Shown here: one piece after another, positions 8,538-16,616 of the stretch
Numbering within the stretch: the stretch's first letter is position 1
Layout: each line of letters starts with the position of its first letter
Assembly (NCBI GenBank): GCA_017468745.1
Contig: JAFUHS010000022.1
Coordinates: 1 to 35,821 of the forward strand
Direction of reading: 5' to 3'
Origin: Treponema sp.
GTDB taxonomy: Bacteria; Spirochaetota; Spirochaetia; Treponematales; Treponemataceae
Length of the DNA stretch: 35,821 nt
Notes under the pieces: generated by a model
Database searches by the model: none
What the model was told of the DNA's origin: nothing
The model's input: the letters and a program-made list of their open reading frames with translations, nothing else
Program-made: the position numbers and the translations under genes

Positions 8538-10319
8538 ATGAACAAACGAAGTCGTTTTATCATTGTTCTGGTAGTTCTTGCTGTATGTTTCGCATTCCTT
8601 TGGCCGTCAATCAGCTGGTATGCGAGAACACCGAAAGACCAGCAGACTCTCGCGCTTGGTTCTCTCGAAAAAATTAAGGACTACACTGTAGTAAAGGCAA
8701 AGGAAGAGGCTGACAATCTGGTTTCAATTGCAAAGTCAAATCCAGAAACTCTTCTTGATTCTTCTTATGATTATCTTGTAAAAGCCGCAAAAAAGAATTA
8801 CAAGGAAAGAGTAAAGGCATATAAGTCGGCCGGTATGGAGGCTCCTGCTGTTCCAGCCCTTATGACTGTAGGCGCAATTTTGGATTCATTTGAATCAGCG
8901 GCTGCTTTGCGCGAGGCCATCGAAGGAAAATACCGTGATGAAATCCTGGCCGCCAAAAAACGCTATAATTCATCAGTAAAACTTGGCCTGGACTTGAGCG
9001 GCGGTATGAATGTTATCGTTCACGCTGACCTTGAGGCAGCCCTTGCCTCACAGAAAAAAGACAACGAGGTTTCTGATGAGGCTCAGTTCAAAAAGGACGC
9101 TATGGCACAGGCCATCGAGACTTTGACAGGTCGAATCGATAAATTCGGTCTTACTTCTCCGGTTATCCGGCAGCAGGGCGAAGACCGAATTTACATTGAA
9201 ATTCCTGGAGCTGCAGATTCTGAAAGCGTAAACACAATCATCATGGGTAAGGGAATCCTCAATTTCCGCCTTGTTGATGAAGCTGCAACTTCTGCTGTCA
9301 TGAATTACTATCGCAACAACGGCATCCTTTTCAATTCAGACGGCAAACTTCTTGATCCTTCTATTCTTCCCGAGGACTGTGAGGTCATGGGCTACTACGA
9401 AAAAGACGATTACGGTCTTGACCAGCTTGTCCGTGGCGCAGAGTATATCGCAGTCAAAAAAGAAATCGCCCTTGACGGCAAACATGTTAAGTCAGCTCAG
9501 GTTTCCGCTGACCAGACGACAAACCAGCCGGAAGTCAATTTCGTACTTGATTCAGACGGTGCTCAGATTTTCGCCACCTTTACCGGTGCTCATGTGAACG
9601 AGCGTCTTGCAATCGTAAGCGACAACAAAATCAAATCTGCCGCAACAATCCGTCAGGCAATCAATGGCGGACAGGTATCTCTTTCAGGCGGATTCAGCGT
9701 GGAAGAGGCTCAGAATATCCAGAAAGTCCTTCAGACAGCATGGCTTGAAGTTCCTCTTGAGGTCGAAAGCCAGCAGGTCGTAGGCGCTTCACTGGGAGAG
9801 GCCGCAATCAGGCAGGGTATGAACGCTTTGCTCTGGGGTCTGGCTGCCGTCCTCGTATTCATGATTTTGTACTATCTTGGTGCCGGTTTCAACGCTGTCG
9901 TTGCTCAGGTTCTCAACATGTACATCATGTTCTCTGTATTGAGTGCTTTCAATCTTACCCTTACGCTTTCTTCTGTCGCAGGTATGATTCTTACAGTCGG
10001 TATGTCAGTTGACGCCAATGTAATTATTTTTGAGCGAATCAAAGAAGAGCTTAAAAACGGAAAGAGCCGTGCTGCGGCAATCGCTTCCGGCTTTGACAAT
10101 GCTTTCTGGGCAATCATGGACTCTAACATCACCACATTCATTGCGGCTGCCTTCCTTTCAAAACTGGGAACTGGCTCAATTCAGGGCTTCGCAGTCTCTC
10201 TGGCAATCGGTGTATGTTCGTCAGTATTTACAGCTCTCGTAGTTTCTCGTCTCATGTTTGATTTCAACACTGAGGTCATGAACAGAAAGACAATGAGCAT
10301 CGGCTGGGGAGTAAAATAA
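8538..10319 (+). CDS. secD: Protein translocase subunit SecD
   Basis: 593 aa. RND-type proton-driven subunit that pulls exported proteins across the membrane with SecF. The N-terminal helix (residues 7-25) is followed by a spirochaete-style insert of about 100 residues, then VKLGLDLSGGMNVIV (the conserved D1-D3 box), a periplasmic P1 head region, and five helices at the C-terminus including GMSVDANVIIFERIKEEL, which carries the Asp implicated in proton conduction. GGAG lies before the ATG. Its stop overlaps secF's start (TAATG). Confidence 0.96.
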   Translation: MNKRSRFIIVLVVLAVCFAFLWPSISWYARTPKDQQTLALGSLEKIKDYTVVKAKEEADNLVSIAKSNPETLLDSSYDYLVKAAKKNYKERVKAYKSAGMEAPAVPALMTVGAILDSFESAAALREAIEGKYRDEILAAKKRYNSSVKLGLDLSGGMNVIVHADLEAALASQKKDNEVSDEAQFKKDAMAQAIETLTGRIDKFGLTSPVIRQQGEDRIYIEIPGAADSESVNTIIMGKGILNFRLVDEAATSAVMNYYRNNGILFNSDGKLLDPSILPEDCEVMGYYEKDDYGLDQLVRGAEYIAVKKEIALDGKHVKSAQVSADQTTNQPEVNFVLDSDGAQIFATFTGAHVNERLAIVSDNKIKSAATIRQAINGGQVSLSGGFSVEEAQNIQKVLQTAWLEVPLEVESQQVVGASLGEAAIRQGMNALLWGLAAVLVFMILYYLGAGFNAVVAQVLNMYIMFSVLSAFNLTLTLSSVAGMILTVGMSVDANVIIFERIKEELKNGKSRAAAIASGFDNAFWAIMDSNITTFIAAAFLSKLGTGSIQGFAVSLAIGVCSSVFTALVVSRLMFDFNTEVMNRKTMSIGWGVK

Positions 10320-11557
10320 TGAAAAAGGTAATTCAATTTAGTAAATTTTTCCCTTGTGCTGTCATTTTGAGCGCATTAATCATCATCGCGGGAATCGTGT
10401 CTGTCGCAACTCGCGGAATCAACTTTGGACTTGATTTCAAGCCAGGTATGATTGAAGAAATTAAAATCGCTAATGCAGTGCTTGATATAACTTACTCAGG
10501 AACCGCTACTGTTTCTCTTGAAGCGTCTGATTCTGCTATTGAGCTTGTCGTCAGCGGTACAGGCGAAGAGAACCGTACGGAGACAATTCCTTATTCTGAG
10601 GTTGAGTCTGTTTCTGAGCTTGCTGCAAAAATGAACACGGTTAATGGTCTTTCTGCACATATCAAAAAGGAAATGCTTCTTCCTAAAGACGGTCTTTTTG
10701 TAAGTTCGGGTTCTTCAAAGAATCTTGGCGAAAAGCCTCTCTTCCTCTTTGCTGCAGACGACTCTCCGGCTGTTACGGCAGATGACATTCGTGACACGCT
10801 CAAAGCTTTCAACAATGTTGATGTAAAGGAAATCGGAGCCGGCTCTGAGCGGGCTTTCCAGATTCGTATGGGCGTTACAGGAGATGAAGGCAAAACCCTT
10901 CAGGCAGACGCAAACAAGGCTCTCACCGAAAAGTTCGGTGCGGATAAGGTCGCATTTGTAAAATCAGACTTTATCGGAGCTCAGTTCTCTCAGTCTTTGA
11001 TTCGCGATTCAATCATCCTGGTTCTCGCGACTTTGGTTTTGATTTTCATCTACTCTGCAATCCGATTCCACTGGGATTTCGCTCTTGCAGCTGTTATCGC
11101 AATCATCCACGACTCTTTGATTATGGTCTCTTTCATCTCCTTCATTCAGATGGAATTCAGCACTACAAGTTTGGCGGCAATCCTTACTATTATCGGTTAT
11201 TCAATCAACGCGACAGTCGTTATTCTTGACCGTGTCCGAAGCGACATCAAGGTTGTCGAGGCAAAGACATTCAAAGAGATTCTTAACTCAGCCCTTACCT
11301 CAACGCTGAGCCGCTCAATCATCACGACGCTCACGACATTGTTCGCTGTCCTGGCTTTGTTCTTCTTCACGACAGGAACAATCCATGACTTCTCGCTTGC
11401 CCTTACTGTCGGTTTGATTTCTGGTTGTTATTCTTCCATCTTTATCGCAGGTGCATTCATCCTTTGCGTACGAAAGAACCAGAAGTTTACGACAATCGCT
11501 GCTAATTCAAACATCAGCCAGTTCAAGGTCAGTGAAGACGAAGATAATGCTGAGTAA
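10319..11557 (+). CDS. secF: Protein translocase subunit SecF
   Basis: 412 aa. One N-terminal helix, a periplasmic head and five C-terminal helices, including GYSINATVVILDRVRSD and SRSIITTLTTLFAV. It works as the partner of SecD. Two conserved positions differ from the common pattern: the first motif reads GLDFKPG instead of G-[IV]-D-F-T-G-G, and the N-D-[TS]-V-V motif reads NATVV, with Ala at residue 298 (codon GCG at 11210-11212) in place of Asp. The head region is also longer than usual. ATG overlaps the secD stop by one base. The family call is certain; the functional meaning of the substitutions is unknown. Confidence 0.95.
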   Translation: MKKVIQFSKFFPCAVILSALIIIAGIVSVATRGINFGLDFKPGMIEEIKIANAVLDITYSGTATVSLEASDSAIELVVSGTGEENRTETIPYSEVESVSELAAKMNTVNGLSAHIKKEMLLPKDGLFVSSGSSKNLGEKPLFLFAADDSPAVTADDIRDTLKAFNNVDVKEIGAGSERAFQIRMGVTGDEGKTLQADANKALTEKFGADKVAFVKSDFIGAQFSQSLIRDSIILVLATLVLIFIYSAIRFHWDFALAAVIAIIHDSLIMVSFISFIQMEFSTTSLAAILTIIGYSINATVVILDRVRSDIKVVEAKTFKEILNSALTSTLSRSIITTLTTLFAVLALFFFTTGTIHDFSLALTVGLISGCYSSIFIAGAFILCVRKNQKFTTIAANSNISQFKVSEDEDNAE

Positions 11558-11564
11558 AATTAAG

Positions 11565-11676
11565 ACGCGGATATAGCAGATAAACGCGGATAATTATTTG
11601 TCCACAGATTAACACAGATTTTCACAGATTTTATATAATTATAATCTGTGTTAATCTGTGCATATCTGTGGATTAT
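11565..11676. repeat. 10-nt-phased inverted repeat array between secF and ispH
   Basis: Three units ending CACAGATT lie in consecutive 10-base steps (11601-11630), then 13 AT-rich bases, then three units carrying ATCTGTG in 10-base steps (11642-11670). The halves are reverse complements apart from a few bases. Two related copies of ACGCGGATA precede it (11565-11573, 11584-11592). In RNA the array would fold into a stem of nearly 30 bp, followed by TTATTTTTT and the ispH ribosome site. It looks like a dispersed intergenic repeat; I cannot name a family. Confidence 0.75.
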
Positions 11677-11690
11677 TTTTTAGGTGATTT

Positions 11691-12599
11691 ATGGAAGTTA
11701 TTCGTGCCAGAATTTTGGGATTTTGTGCCGGTGTCCGGCGGGCGGTAAATGCGGCTGACAAGGCTCTCTCAGAAAACAGGGGTGGGCAGGTTTATACCCT
11801 GGGGCCTTTGATTCATAATCCTGTTGCCCTGGAAAAACTTGCTGAGCGTAACCTAAAAATCCTTTCCGAAAAAGATATTCCTTCTCTCAAAAATGAAGAC
11901 ACGGTGATTATCCGTGCTCATGGAGTTCCCCCGGAAACAGAAAATTCCCTGCAAAAGAGGGGAGTGAACCTTATAAATGCAACCTGCCCTCTGGTTACCC
12001 AAAGCCAGAAAAGGGCTGCGGAATATGCCGGTCAGGGCTACATTATTTTCTTTGCCGGCGATAAAAATCACGGCGAGGTGATAGGAATTGAAGGTCATGC
12101 AAGGCTGGCCGCAAAAGAAGCAGGACTGAACCTTCATTTTATCCTCGTAAAAGACCTTGCCGAGCTTGACTCTTCCATAAATCAGCTTTCCCAAAAAGGC
12201 GAAATTTCGGATAAGTCAAAAATCGTCCTTTTGTCCCAGACCACTTTCAGCATCAAAGTCTTCGACCTGCTCCAGAAGGAGCTTACAGACCGCTTCCCCT
12301 CTGCAAAGGTAATCAGTTCTATTTGCCCGGCGACCCATGAGCGGCAGGACGCTTTGAAAGAGCTGTGCGGGAAAGTCGACGGAGTCCTTGTAATCGGCGG
12401 AAAATCAAGCGCGAACACAAACCGCCTCTTTGTCACGGCAGAAAAATTATGCAAAAAGGCTGCCCTGATTGAGACTCCCGAAGAAACTCCTGAGGATTTT
12501 TTTTCTCTTGAAACTGTTGGGATTACGGCGGGTGCCAGCACTCCTGATGATACGATTGATTCTGTGGAAGCCCTGCTGAAAAAGCGGTCAGAGATATAA
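11691..12599 (+). CDS. ispH: 4-hydroxy-3-methylbut-2-enyl diphosphate reductase (IspH/LytB)
   Basis: 302 aa, close to the usual length. An iron-sulfur enzyme, the last step of the MEP isoprenoid pathway, yielding IPP and DMAPP. The three cluster cysteines are present: C12 (GFCAGVRRAV), C99 (NATCPLV) and C212 (SSICPATHERQ). Substrate-site His42, His77 (RAHGVP) and His127 with the proton-donating Glu129 (NHGEVIG) are also in place. AGGTG is five bases from the ATG. The gene lies directly behind the inverted repeat array, which may influence its expression. Confidence 0.96.
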   Translation: MEVIRARILGFCAGVRRAVNAADKALSENRGGQVYTLGPLIHNPVALEKLAERNLKILSEKDIPSLKNEDTVIIRAHGVPPETENSLQKRGVNLINATCPLVTQSQKRAAEYAGQGYIIFFAGDKNHGEVIGIEGHARLAAKEAGLNLHFILVKDLAELDSSINQLSQKGEISDKSKIVLLSQTTFSIKVFDLLQKELTDRFPSAKVISSICPATHERQDALKELCGKVDGVLVIGGKSSANTNRLFVTAEKLCKKAALIETPEETPEDFFSLETVGITAGASTPDDTIDSVEALLKKRSEI

Positions 12600-12644
12600 A
12601 AAAGTGCTTATTGTTTCCTACTTTCCATTTTCTATTTTCTGTTG

Positions 12645-12650
12645 TATACT
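12645..12650 (+). promoter_or_regulatory. -10 element immediately before ndk (predicted near-leaderless start)
   Basis: TATACT ends nine bases before the ndk ATG at 12660. I see no convincing -35 at the usual distance. The expected transcript start is about three bases before the ATG, and there is only a weak GAAAAG in place of a Shine-Dalgarno. Confidence 0.4.
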
Positions 12651-12659
12651 GAAAAGACT

Positions 12660-13109
12660 ATGACAAGATGTTTTGCTATGTGCAAGCCGGGCGTATTGAA
12701 CCGCAGGCTTGTTGGTCAGGTAATTACACGCCTTGAAAACAAAGGCTTAAAGCTGGTCGGTTTAAAACTCATGAACATTTCTCCTGAGCTTGCGGCCAGG
12801 CATTATGCCGAACATGCCGGAAAATCTTTTTACAACGACCTTGTTTCATATATTACAAGTGCCCCCGTGGTCGCAATGGTGTGGCAGCTTGATAACGAAG
12901 ATTGCGTTTCCCTTGTACGAAAAGTCGTGGGCGCTACAAAACCAAGCGAGGCTCTTCCCGGCACAATCCGGGGCGACTTCTGCTCACACACAAATCATAA
13001 TATAATTCATGCGTCGGACAGTGACGAGAGTGCCGAACGCGAAATAAATCTATTTTTTAAACCGGAAGAGCTTATCGATTGGAAAGACGAGGCATCTTGC
13101 TGGTTCTAA
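12660..13109 (+). CDS. ndk: Nucleoside diphosphate kinase
   Basis: 149 aa. Transfers the gamma phosphate between nucleoside triphosphates and diphosphates through a phospho-histidine. Visible: FAMCKPGVLNRRLVGQ with the ATP-binding Lys9, IRGDF, and NIIHASDSDESAEREI with catalytic His117. The loop after KP lacks the Asp of the usual KPD pattern. ATG 12660 is preferred to an in-frame TTG at 12642 because family members begin just before FAM and a TATACT -10 covers the intervening bases. The C-terminal extension ending ASCWF is typical of longer NDKs. Confidence 0.93.
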   Translation: MTRCFAMCKPGVLNRRLVGQVITRLENKGLKLVGLKLMNISPELAARHYAEHAGKSFYNDLVSYITSAPVVAMVWQLDNEDCVSLVRKVVGATKPSEALPGTIRGDFCSHTNHNIIHASDSDESAEREINLFFKPEELIDWKDEASCWF

Positions 13110-13160
13110 AAACTTGATTATCGGTTCAAGGCCGGTAATGACAGTGTATCGAGGTTAAGA

Positions 13161-14231
13161 ATGAAACCAAAGAATGTAGGTGTAATTGGTGCTGGTGCGT
13201 GGGGCTCTGGATTGGCTCAGGCAATTGCCCGTGGCGGTCACAAAGTTCAGATTTGGGCCCGCGAGCAGGATGTTGTAGACGGTATCAATAAGGAACACGA
13301 AAATAAACGCTATTTGCCGGGCTACCCCCTTTCGGAGAATCTCACGGCTTCCATCGATATTGAAGAAGTCGCAAACGGCAAGGAATATCTTATTCTGGCG
13401 TCCCCGTCTCTCTTTATTGCCTCAACTGCAAAGCAGATTGCCAATGTTCCTTCCATCAAAAACGGAGAGACGGTAATCGGCGTCCTTACGAAAGGCTTCG
13501 TTTCTTCCGAGAAAGGTCCTCGTCTTATCCTTGAGACCCTTGAGGAAGTTCTTCCTGAGTGCTACAAAGGTTCCCTTGTCTATATTTCAGGCCCCAGCCA
13601 CGCAGAGGAAGTCGCCATGGGTAAACTCACAGGCCTTATCGCTGCCAGTGAGCACGCCCTAAATTCAATAAAATTCCGCGAGCTGCTCCGCGTTCCAGGG
13701 CTCATGGTCTATTCTTCCCTTGATGTCGTGGGGGTTCAGATTTGTGCGGCCGCAAAGAATGTCATCGCTGTTATGTACGGCTCTCTTGACGCTGTGAGCG
13801 AACATTCGGATATTTTCGGAGACAATTCAGAGAGCCTTCTGCTGGCGGCAGGCCTTAACGAAATCCAGAAAATTGGTTTTGCCATGGGAGCCACCCACGC
13901 CGAAACTTTCACTTCAATCGCGGGTGTGGGTGACTTGGATGTTACCTGCCGCTCAAAATACGGCCGAAACCGCCGTTTTGGTCAGGACATCATCAAAACA
14001 GACATCCTCTCAAAATTCAAGAATCTTGACGACCTTATTGCCCGAATCGGTGAAATCGGCTATCTGTCAGAAGGTGCCGTTGCCTGTAAGTTCGTCCATC
14101 AGATTGCTGAAGCCCACAACTTAAAGCTTCCGATTTGTGACAGCCTTTACCGAATCCTTAATAAAGAGATTGAGCCCATGGCTTTGCTTCAGGAACTTAT
14201 GATGCAGGGCAAAATGGACTCAGAAGACTAA
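13161..14231 (+). CDS. gpsA: NAD(P)-dependent glycerol-3-phosphate dehydrogenase
   Basis: 356 aa. Reduces dihydroxyacetone phosphate to sn-glycerol-3-phosphate for phospholipid synthesis. The Rossmann motif GAGAWGSG is at residues 10-17. Family blocks follow: KRYLPGYPL, SGPSHAEEVA, CAAAKNVIAV with the catalytic Lys, and TSIAGVGDLDVTC. GAGGTT lies upstream of the ATG. A 7-bp hairpin (13118-13137) without a T tail separates it from ndk, so readthrough from ndk is possible. ffh follows after 33 bases. Confidence 0.95.
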   Translation: MKPKNVGVIGAGAWGSGLAQAIARGGHKVQIWAREQDVVDGINKEHENKRYLPGYPLSENLTASIDIEEVANGKEYLILASPSLFIASTAKQIANVPSIKNGETVIGVLTKGFVSSEKGPRLILETLEEVLPECYKGSLVYISGPSHAEEVAMGKLTGLIAASEHALNSIKFRELLRVPGLMVYSSLDVVGVQICAAAKNVIAVMYGSLDAVSEHSDIFGDNSESLLLAAGLNEIQKIGFAMGATHAETFTSIAGVGDLDVTCRSKYGRNRRFGQDIIKTDILSKFKNLDDLIARIGEIGYLSEGAVACKFVHQIAEAHNLKLPICDSLYRILNKEIEPMALLQELMMQGKMDSED

Positions 14232-14264
14232 GATTTAAAAAGCCCGGAATAATCGAGGAAAAAA

Positions 14265-15677
14265 ATGCTTGAGAAAATTACAAACACTTTCAGTGACATT
14301 ACCCGCGCTTTAAGCGGCAAATCAAAAATCACTGAAAAAAATATCGAAGAGACCGTTGAGCAGATTAAGATGGCTTTGCTTGAGGCCGATGTCAATCTTC
14401 GTGTCGTCCGTCGTTTCGTAAACGCCACAATCGAAGAGGCAAAGGGCGAGAAGGTTCTCCGTGCAGTAAATCCGGGCCAGCAGTTCACAAAAATCATTTA
14501 CGACCGAATCGTAAAACTTTTGGGCGATACAAAAGTTGATTTACAGCTTAAAGGCCCTGACACTCAGTCGGTCATTCTCCTGCTGGGTCTGCAGGGTGCC
14601 GGTAAAACCACGGCGGCACATAAACTGGCTGCTCGCCTTGCAAAAAACGGGCGTAAACCTCTTCTTGTTGCCTGTGACCTGGTTCGTCCTGCGGCAATCG
14701 AGCAGTTAAAGCAGCTGGGAGACAAAATCGGCGTTCCTGTCTACCTTGAAGAAGGTGCAAAGGATGCCGTAAAAGTCGCAAAGAACGGTATTTCTTACGC
14801 AAAAAAGAACGGAATCGACACCATAATCATCGATACGGCAGGCCGCCTGCAGATTGACGAAAGCATGATGAAAGAGCTGGTCGATGTCAAGAAAGCCGTA
14901 GACCCTGTGGAGACAATCCTTGTCGCCGACTCAATGACAGGTCAGAATGCTGTTGACATCGCGAAATCTTTCGACGAGCAGCTCGGTCTTTCCGGAGTTA
15001 TCCTCACCAAATTCGACTCAGATGCCCGGGGTGGTGCGGCTCTTTCTCTCAAATCAATCACTGACAAGCCGATTCTCTTTATCGGTACCGGTGAAAAAAC
15101 CGAGGACTTTGAGCCCTTCCATCCGGAGCGAATCGCAAGCCGAATCCTTGGCATGGGTGACATCGTTTCTCTGGTTGAAAAAGCCCAGGAGACCGTCGAT
15201 ATTGAGCAGGCCAAAAAGCTTGAGCAGAAGATGGCCCGCAATGAGTTCACCCTTGACGACATGCTCATGCAGTTTGAGAGCGTCGGCAAAATGGGAAATC
15301 TTTCTTCGCTTATGGAGATGATTCCGGGCCTTGCCGGTCAGGTTGACCCAAGCAAACTGGATATGTCGGGAATCGCCCGCCAAAAGGCAATCATTCAGTC
15401 GATGACAAAAAAAGAGCGGGCCAATCACCTGATTATAGGACCTGGCCGTCGGAAGAGAATCGCTCAGGGCAGCGGAACCAGCGTCGCCGAAGTGAACAAG
15501 CTCTTAAAGCAGTTTGAGAAGACAAAGCTTACCATGAAAAAACTTACTCGTAACAAGGGAATGCAGTCAAAACTCATGCAGCAGTTCGGTGGCATGAATG
15601 GCGGAATGGGCGGCCTTGGCGATTTGAGCAAGCTGGGTGATTTAAGCAAATTGGCCGGTAAATTCGGCAAATTTTGA
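14265..15677 (+). CDS. ffh: Signal recognition particle GTPase Ffh
   Basis: 470 aa. Binds the signal sequences of nascent membrane proteins and, with 4.5S RNA and FtsY, delivers ribosomes to the Sec translocon. N domain (residues 1-95), G domain with P-loop GLQGAGKTT (108-116), DTAGR and TKFDSDARGGAAL, then the Met-rich M domain with the RNA-binding ARQKAIIQSMTKKER/GSGTSVAEVNKLLKQFE region. The tail is Gly/Met-rich with a short GDLSKL duplication. GAGGA site upstream. It ends at the structured element 15685-15768, with no clear U-tract terminator. Confidence 0.97.
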   Translation: MLEKITNTFSDITRALSGKSKITEKNIEETVEQIKMALLEADVNLRVVRRFVNATIEEAKGEKVLRAVNPGQQFTKIIYDRIVKLLGDTKVDLQLKGPDTQSVILLLGLQGAGKTTAAHKLAARLAKNGRKPLLVACDLVRPAAIEQLKQLGDKIGVPVYLEEGAKDAVKVAKNGISYAKKNGIDTIIIDTAGRLQIDESMMKELVDVKKAVDPVETILVADSMTGQNAVDIAKSFDEQLGLSGVILTKFDSDARGGAALSLKSITDKPILFIGTGEKTEDFEPFHPERIASRILGMGDIVSLVEKAQETVDIEQAKKLEQKMARNEFTLDDMLMQFESVGKMGNLSSLMEMIPGLAGQVDPSKLDMSGIARQKAIIQSMTKKERANHLIIGPGRRKRIAQGSGTSVAEVNKLLKQFEKTKLTMKKLTRNKGMQSKLMQQFGGMNGGMGGLGDLSKLGDLSKLAGKFGKF

Positions 15678-15684
15678 CGCACTA

Positions 15685-15768
15685 GGGGGTGTAGGGGCGT
15701 AAGTTGCCGAAGGCAATGGAGCGCTTTTGCGCGGAACCCCGAAAGACCCGACCCGCGTTTACGCGGGG
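15685..15768. repeat. GC-rich multi-hairpin intergenic element
   Basis: It fills the 98-base convergent gap between ffh and the minus-strand gene ending at 15776. Possible pairing: GGGT 15687-15690 with ACCC 15746-15749 and GGGG 15694-15697 with CCCC 15737-15740 enclose two hairpins (TTGCC-GAA-GGCAA at 15704-15716; GCGC-TTTT-GCGC at 15721-15732). A separate 6-bp hairpin follows (CCCGCG/CGCGGG, 15752-15767). Base composition is much more GC-rich than neighbouring gaps. It may be a dispersed repeat, an RNA or a terminator-like barrier; no T run follows. Confidence 0.55.
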
Positions 15769-15775
15769 AGTGCCC

Positions 15776-16501
15776 TTATTTAATCGTTATGCAGCTGACA
15801 ATCCGTCCGTCTGTGGAATATCCGCGGGACGGATTTGTTTCGTCTAAGAAGGCTGTGATTCCGTTGTAGTATGAGTAATAATAGGTTCCGGGATGGAGTG
15901 GAATGTCAAGCACATATTTTCCTGGTTCTGTTTCTTTCATCTCGTAAATCCAGCTGTCCCAATTCGTAAAAGTTCCTCCGAGGCGAATTTTTTTTCCGCT
16001 TTCACTGTGGCAGACAAAGTGAGTGAGACCATTTGCCAGTTTTTCCGTGATTTCGATTTCTTCTGGCGGTAAATCTATGTATGAAAGTGAGTAGTTTTCG
16101 ACTTCATTGTAAATCTGATTCGGGTTTTGCGGATCTATAGTCCACAATCCGTCGATGATGAGTCTGTAGCAGAGTCTGGAGCGTTTTTTAGGTATTTCCG
16201 CGATATAAAAATAGTATGATGAGGTGACATCTCCTTCATATCCATAGTTTTTTCTGAGCTGGAAATAATGAATTGTCCTGAATTCTTCAAAATCGAAAGC
16301 AATGCCGATGGAATTTGAAGTGACTGGTGCCGTGAAAACTGCATAATTATTGCTGATGTAAGGTGCCCGTATTCCCATAATGTCGGTAAGGACCAGATTG
16401 TATTCGTATGTATCTGCTGCGGGACTTGTTTCTTGTGCAGAAAGGGGACTCAAAAGGGTCGCAAGAAGAATAAATCCCATGAAAATAAAATTCTTTTTCA
16501 T
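15776..16501 (-). CDS. Exported protein with C-terminal carbohydrate-binding-like E-set domain
   Basis: 241 aa. Signal peptide (MKK, hydrophobic run, SPLSAQE). The C-terminal part (about residues 155-240) reads like a glycogen-binding/early-set beta sandwich: KIRLGGTFTNWDSW, then KYVLDIPLHPGTYYYSYYNG. The N-terminal ~130 residues are also beta-rich. This fold occurs in spirochaete exported proteins whose job I cannot state. No Shine-Dalgarno precedes the ATG; a sigma-28-like site (16509-16535) ends seven bases before it. The gene is divergent from the FlcA-like giant gene. A role in the periplasmic flagellar apparatus is inference from promoter and neighbour only. Confidence 0.65.
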   Translation of the reverse strand: MKKNFIFMGFILLATLLSPLSAQETSPAADTYEYNLVLTDIMGIRAPYISNNYAVFTAPVTSNSIGIAFDFEEFRTIHYFQLRKNYGYEGDVTSSYYFYIAEIPKKRSRLCYRLIIDGLWTIDPQNPNQIYNEVENYSLSYIDLPPEEIEITEKLANGLTHFVCHSESGKKIRLGGTFTNWDSWIYEMKETEPGKYVLDIPLHPGTYYYSYYNGITAFLDETNPSRGYSTDGRIVSCITIK

Positions 16502-16508
16502 AATTTAT

Positions 16509-16535
16509 TTATCGGTATTTTATAAAAAAAGTGAA
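16509..16535 (-). promoter_or_regulatory. Sigma-28-like promoter of the exported E-set protein
   Basis: Minus strand: TTCACTTT, exactly 11 bases, ACCGATAA (consensus TAAAGTTT-N11-GCCGATAA; 5/8 and 7/8). The ATG is seven bases downstream. A sigma-70-like TTGCTT-N18-TATAAA overlaps it and is the alternative. Confidence 0.45.
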
Positions 16536-16568
16536 CCTTTATAAGCAATTTTTTACTATAAAGCATTG

Positions 16569-16597
16569 TTTTCAAAATGCCGAAACTAGAGTATACT
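16569..16597 (+). promoter_or_regulatory. Candidate promoter of the FlcA-like gene
   Basis: TTTTCA (16569-16574), 17-base spacer, TATACT (16592-16597), ending 19 bases before the ATG with GGTGGGA in between. A sigma-28-like reading overlaps it: TAAAGCAT (16559-16566), 12 bases, GCCGAAAC (16579-16586), one base over the canonical spacing. Confidence 0.45.
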
Positions 16598-16616
16598 AAG
16601 AAGGGTGGGATTTTAA

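Noticed and set aside
11601-11670. CRISPR-like array
   Set aside because: Units are 10 bases with no spacers and reverse orientation halfway; no cas genes nearby.
13118-13137. Hairpin between ndk and gpsA as terminator
   Set aside because: The 7-bp stem (one G-U pair) has no T run; more likely readthrough or chance.
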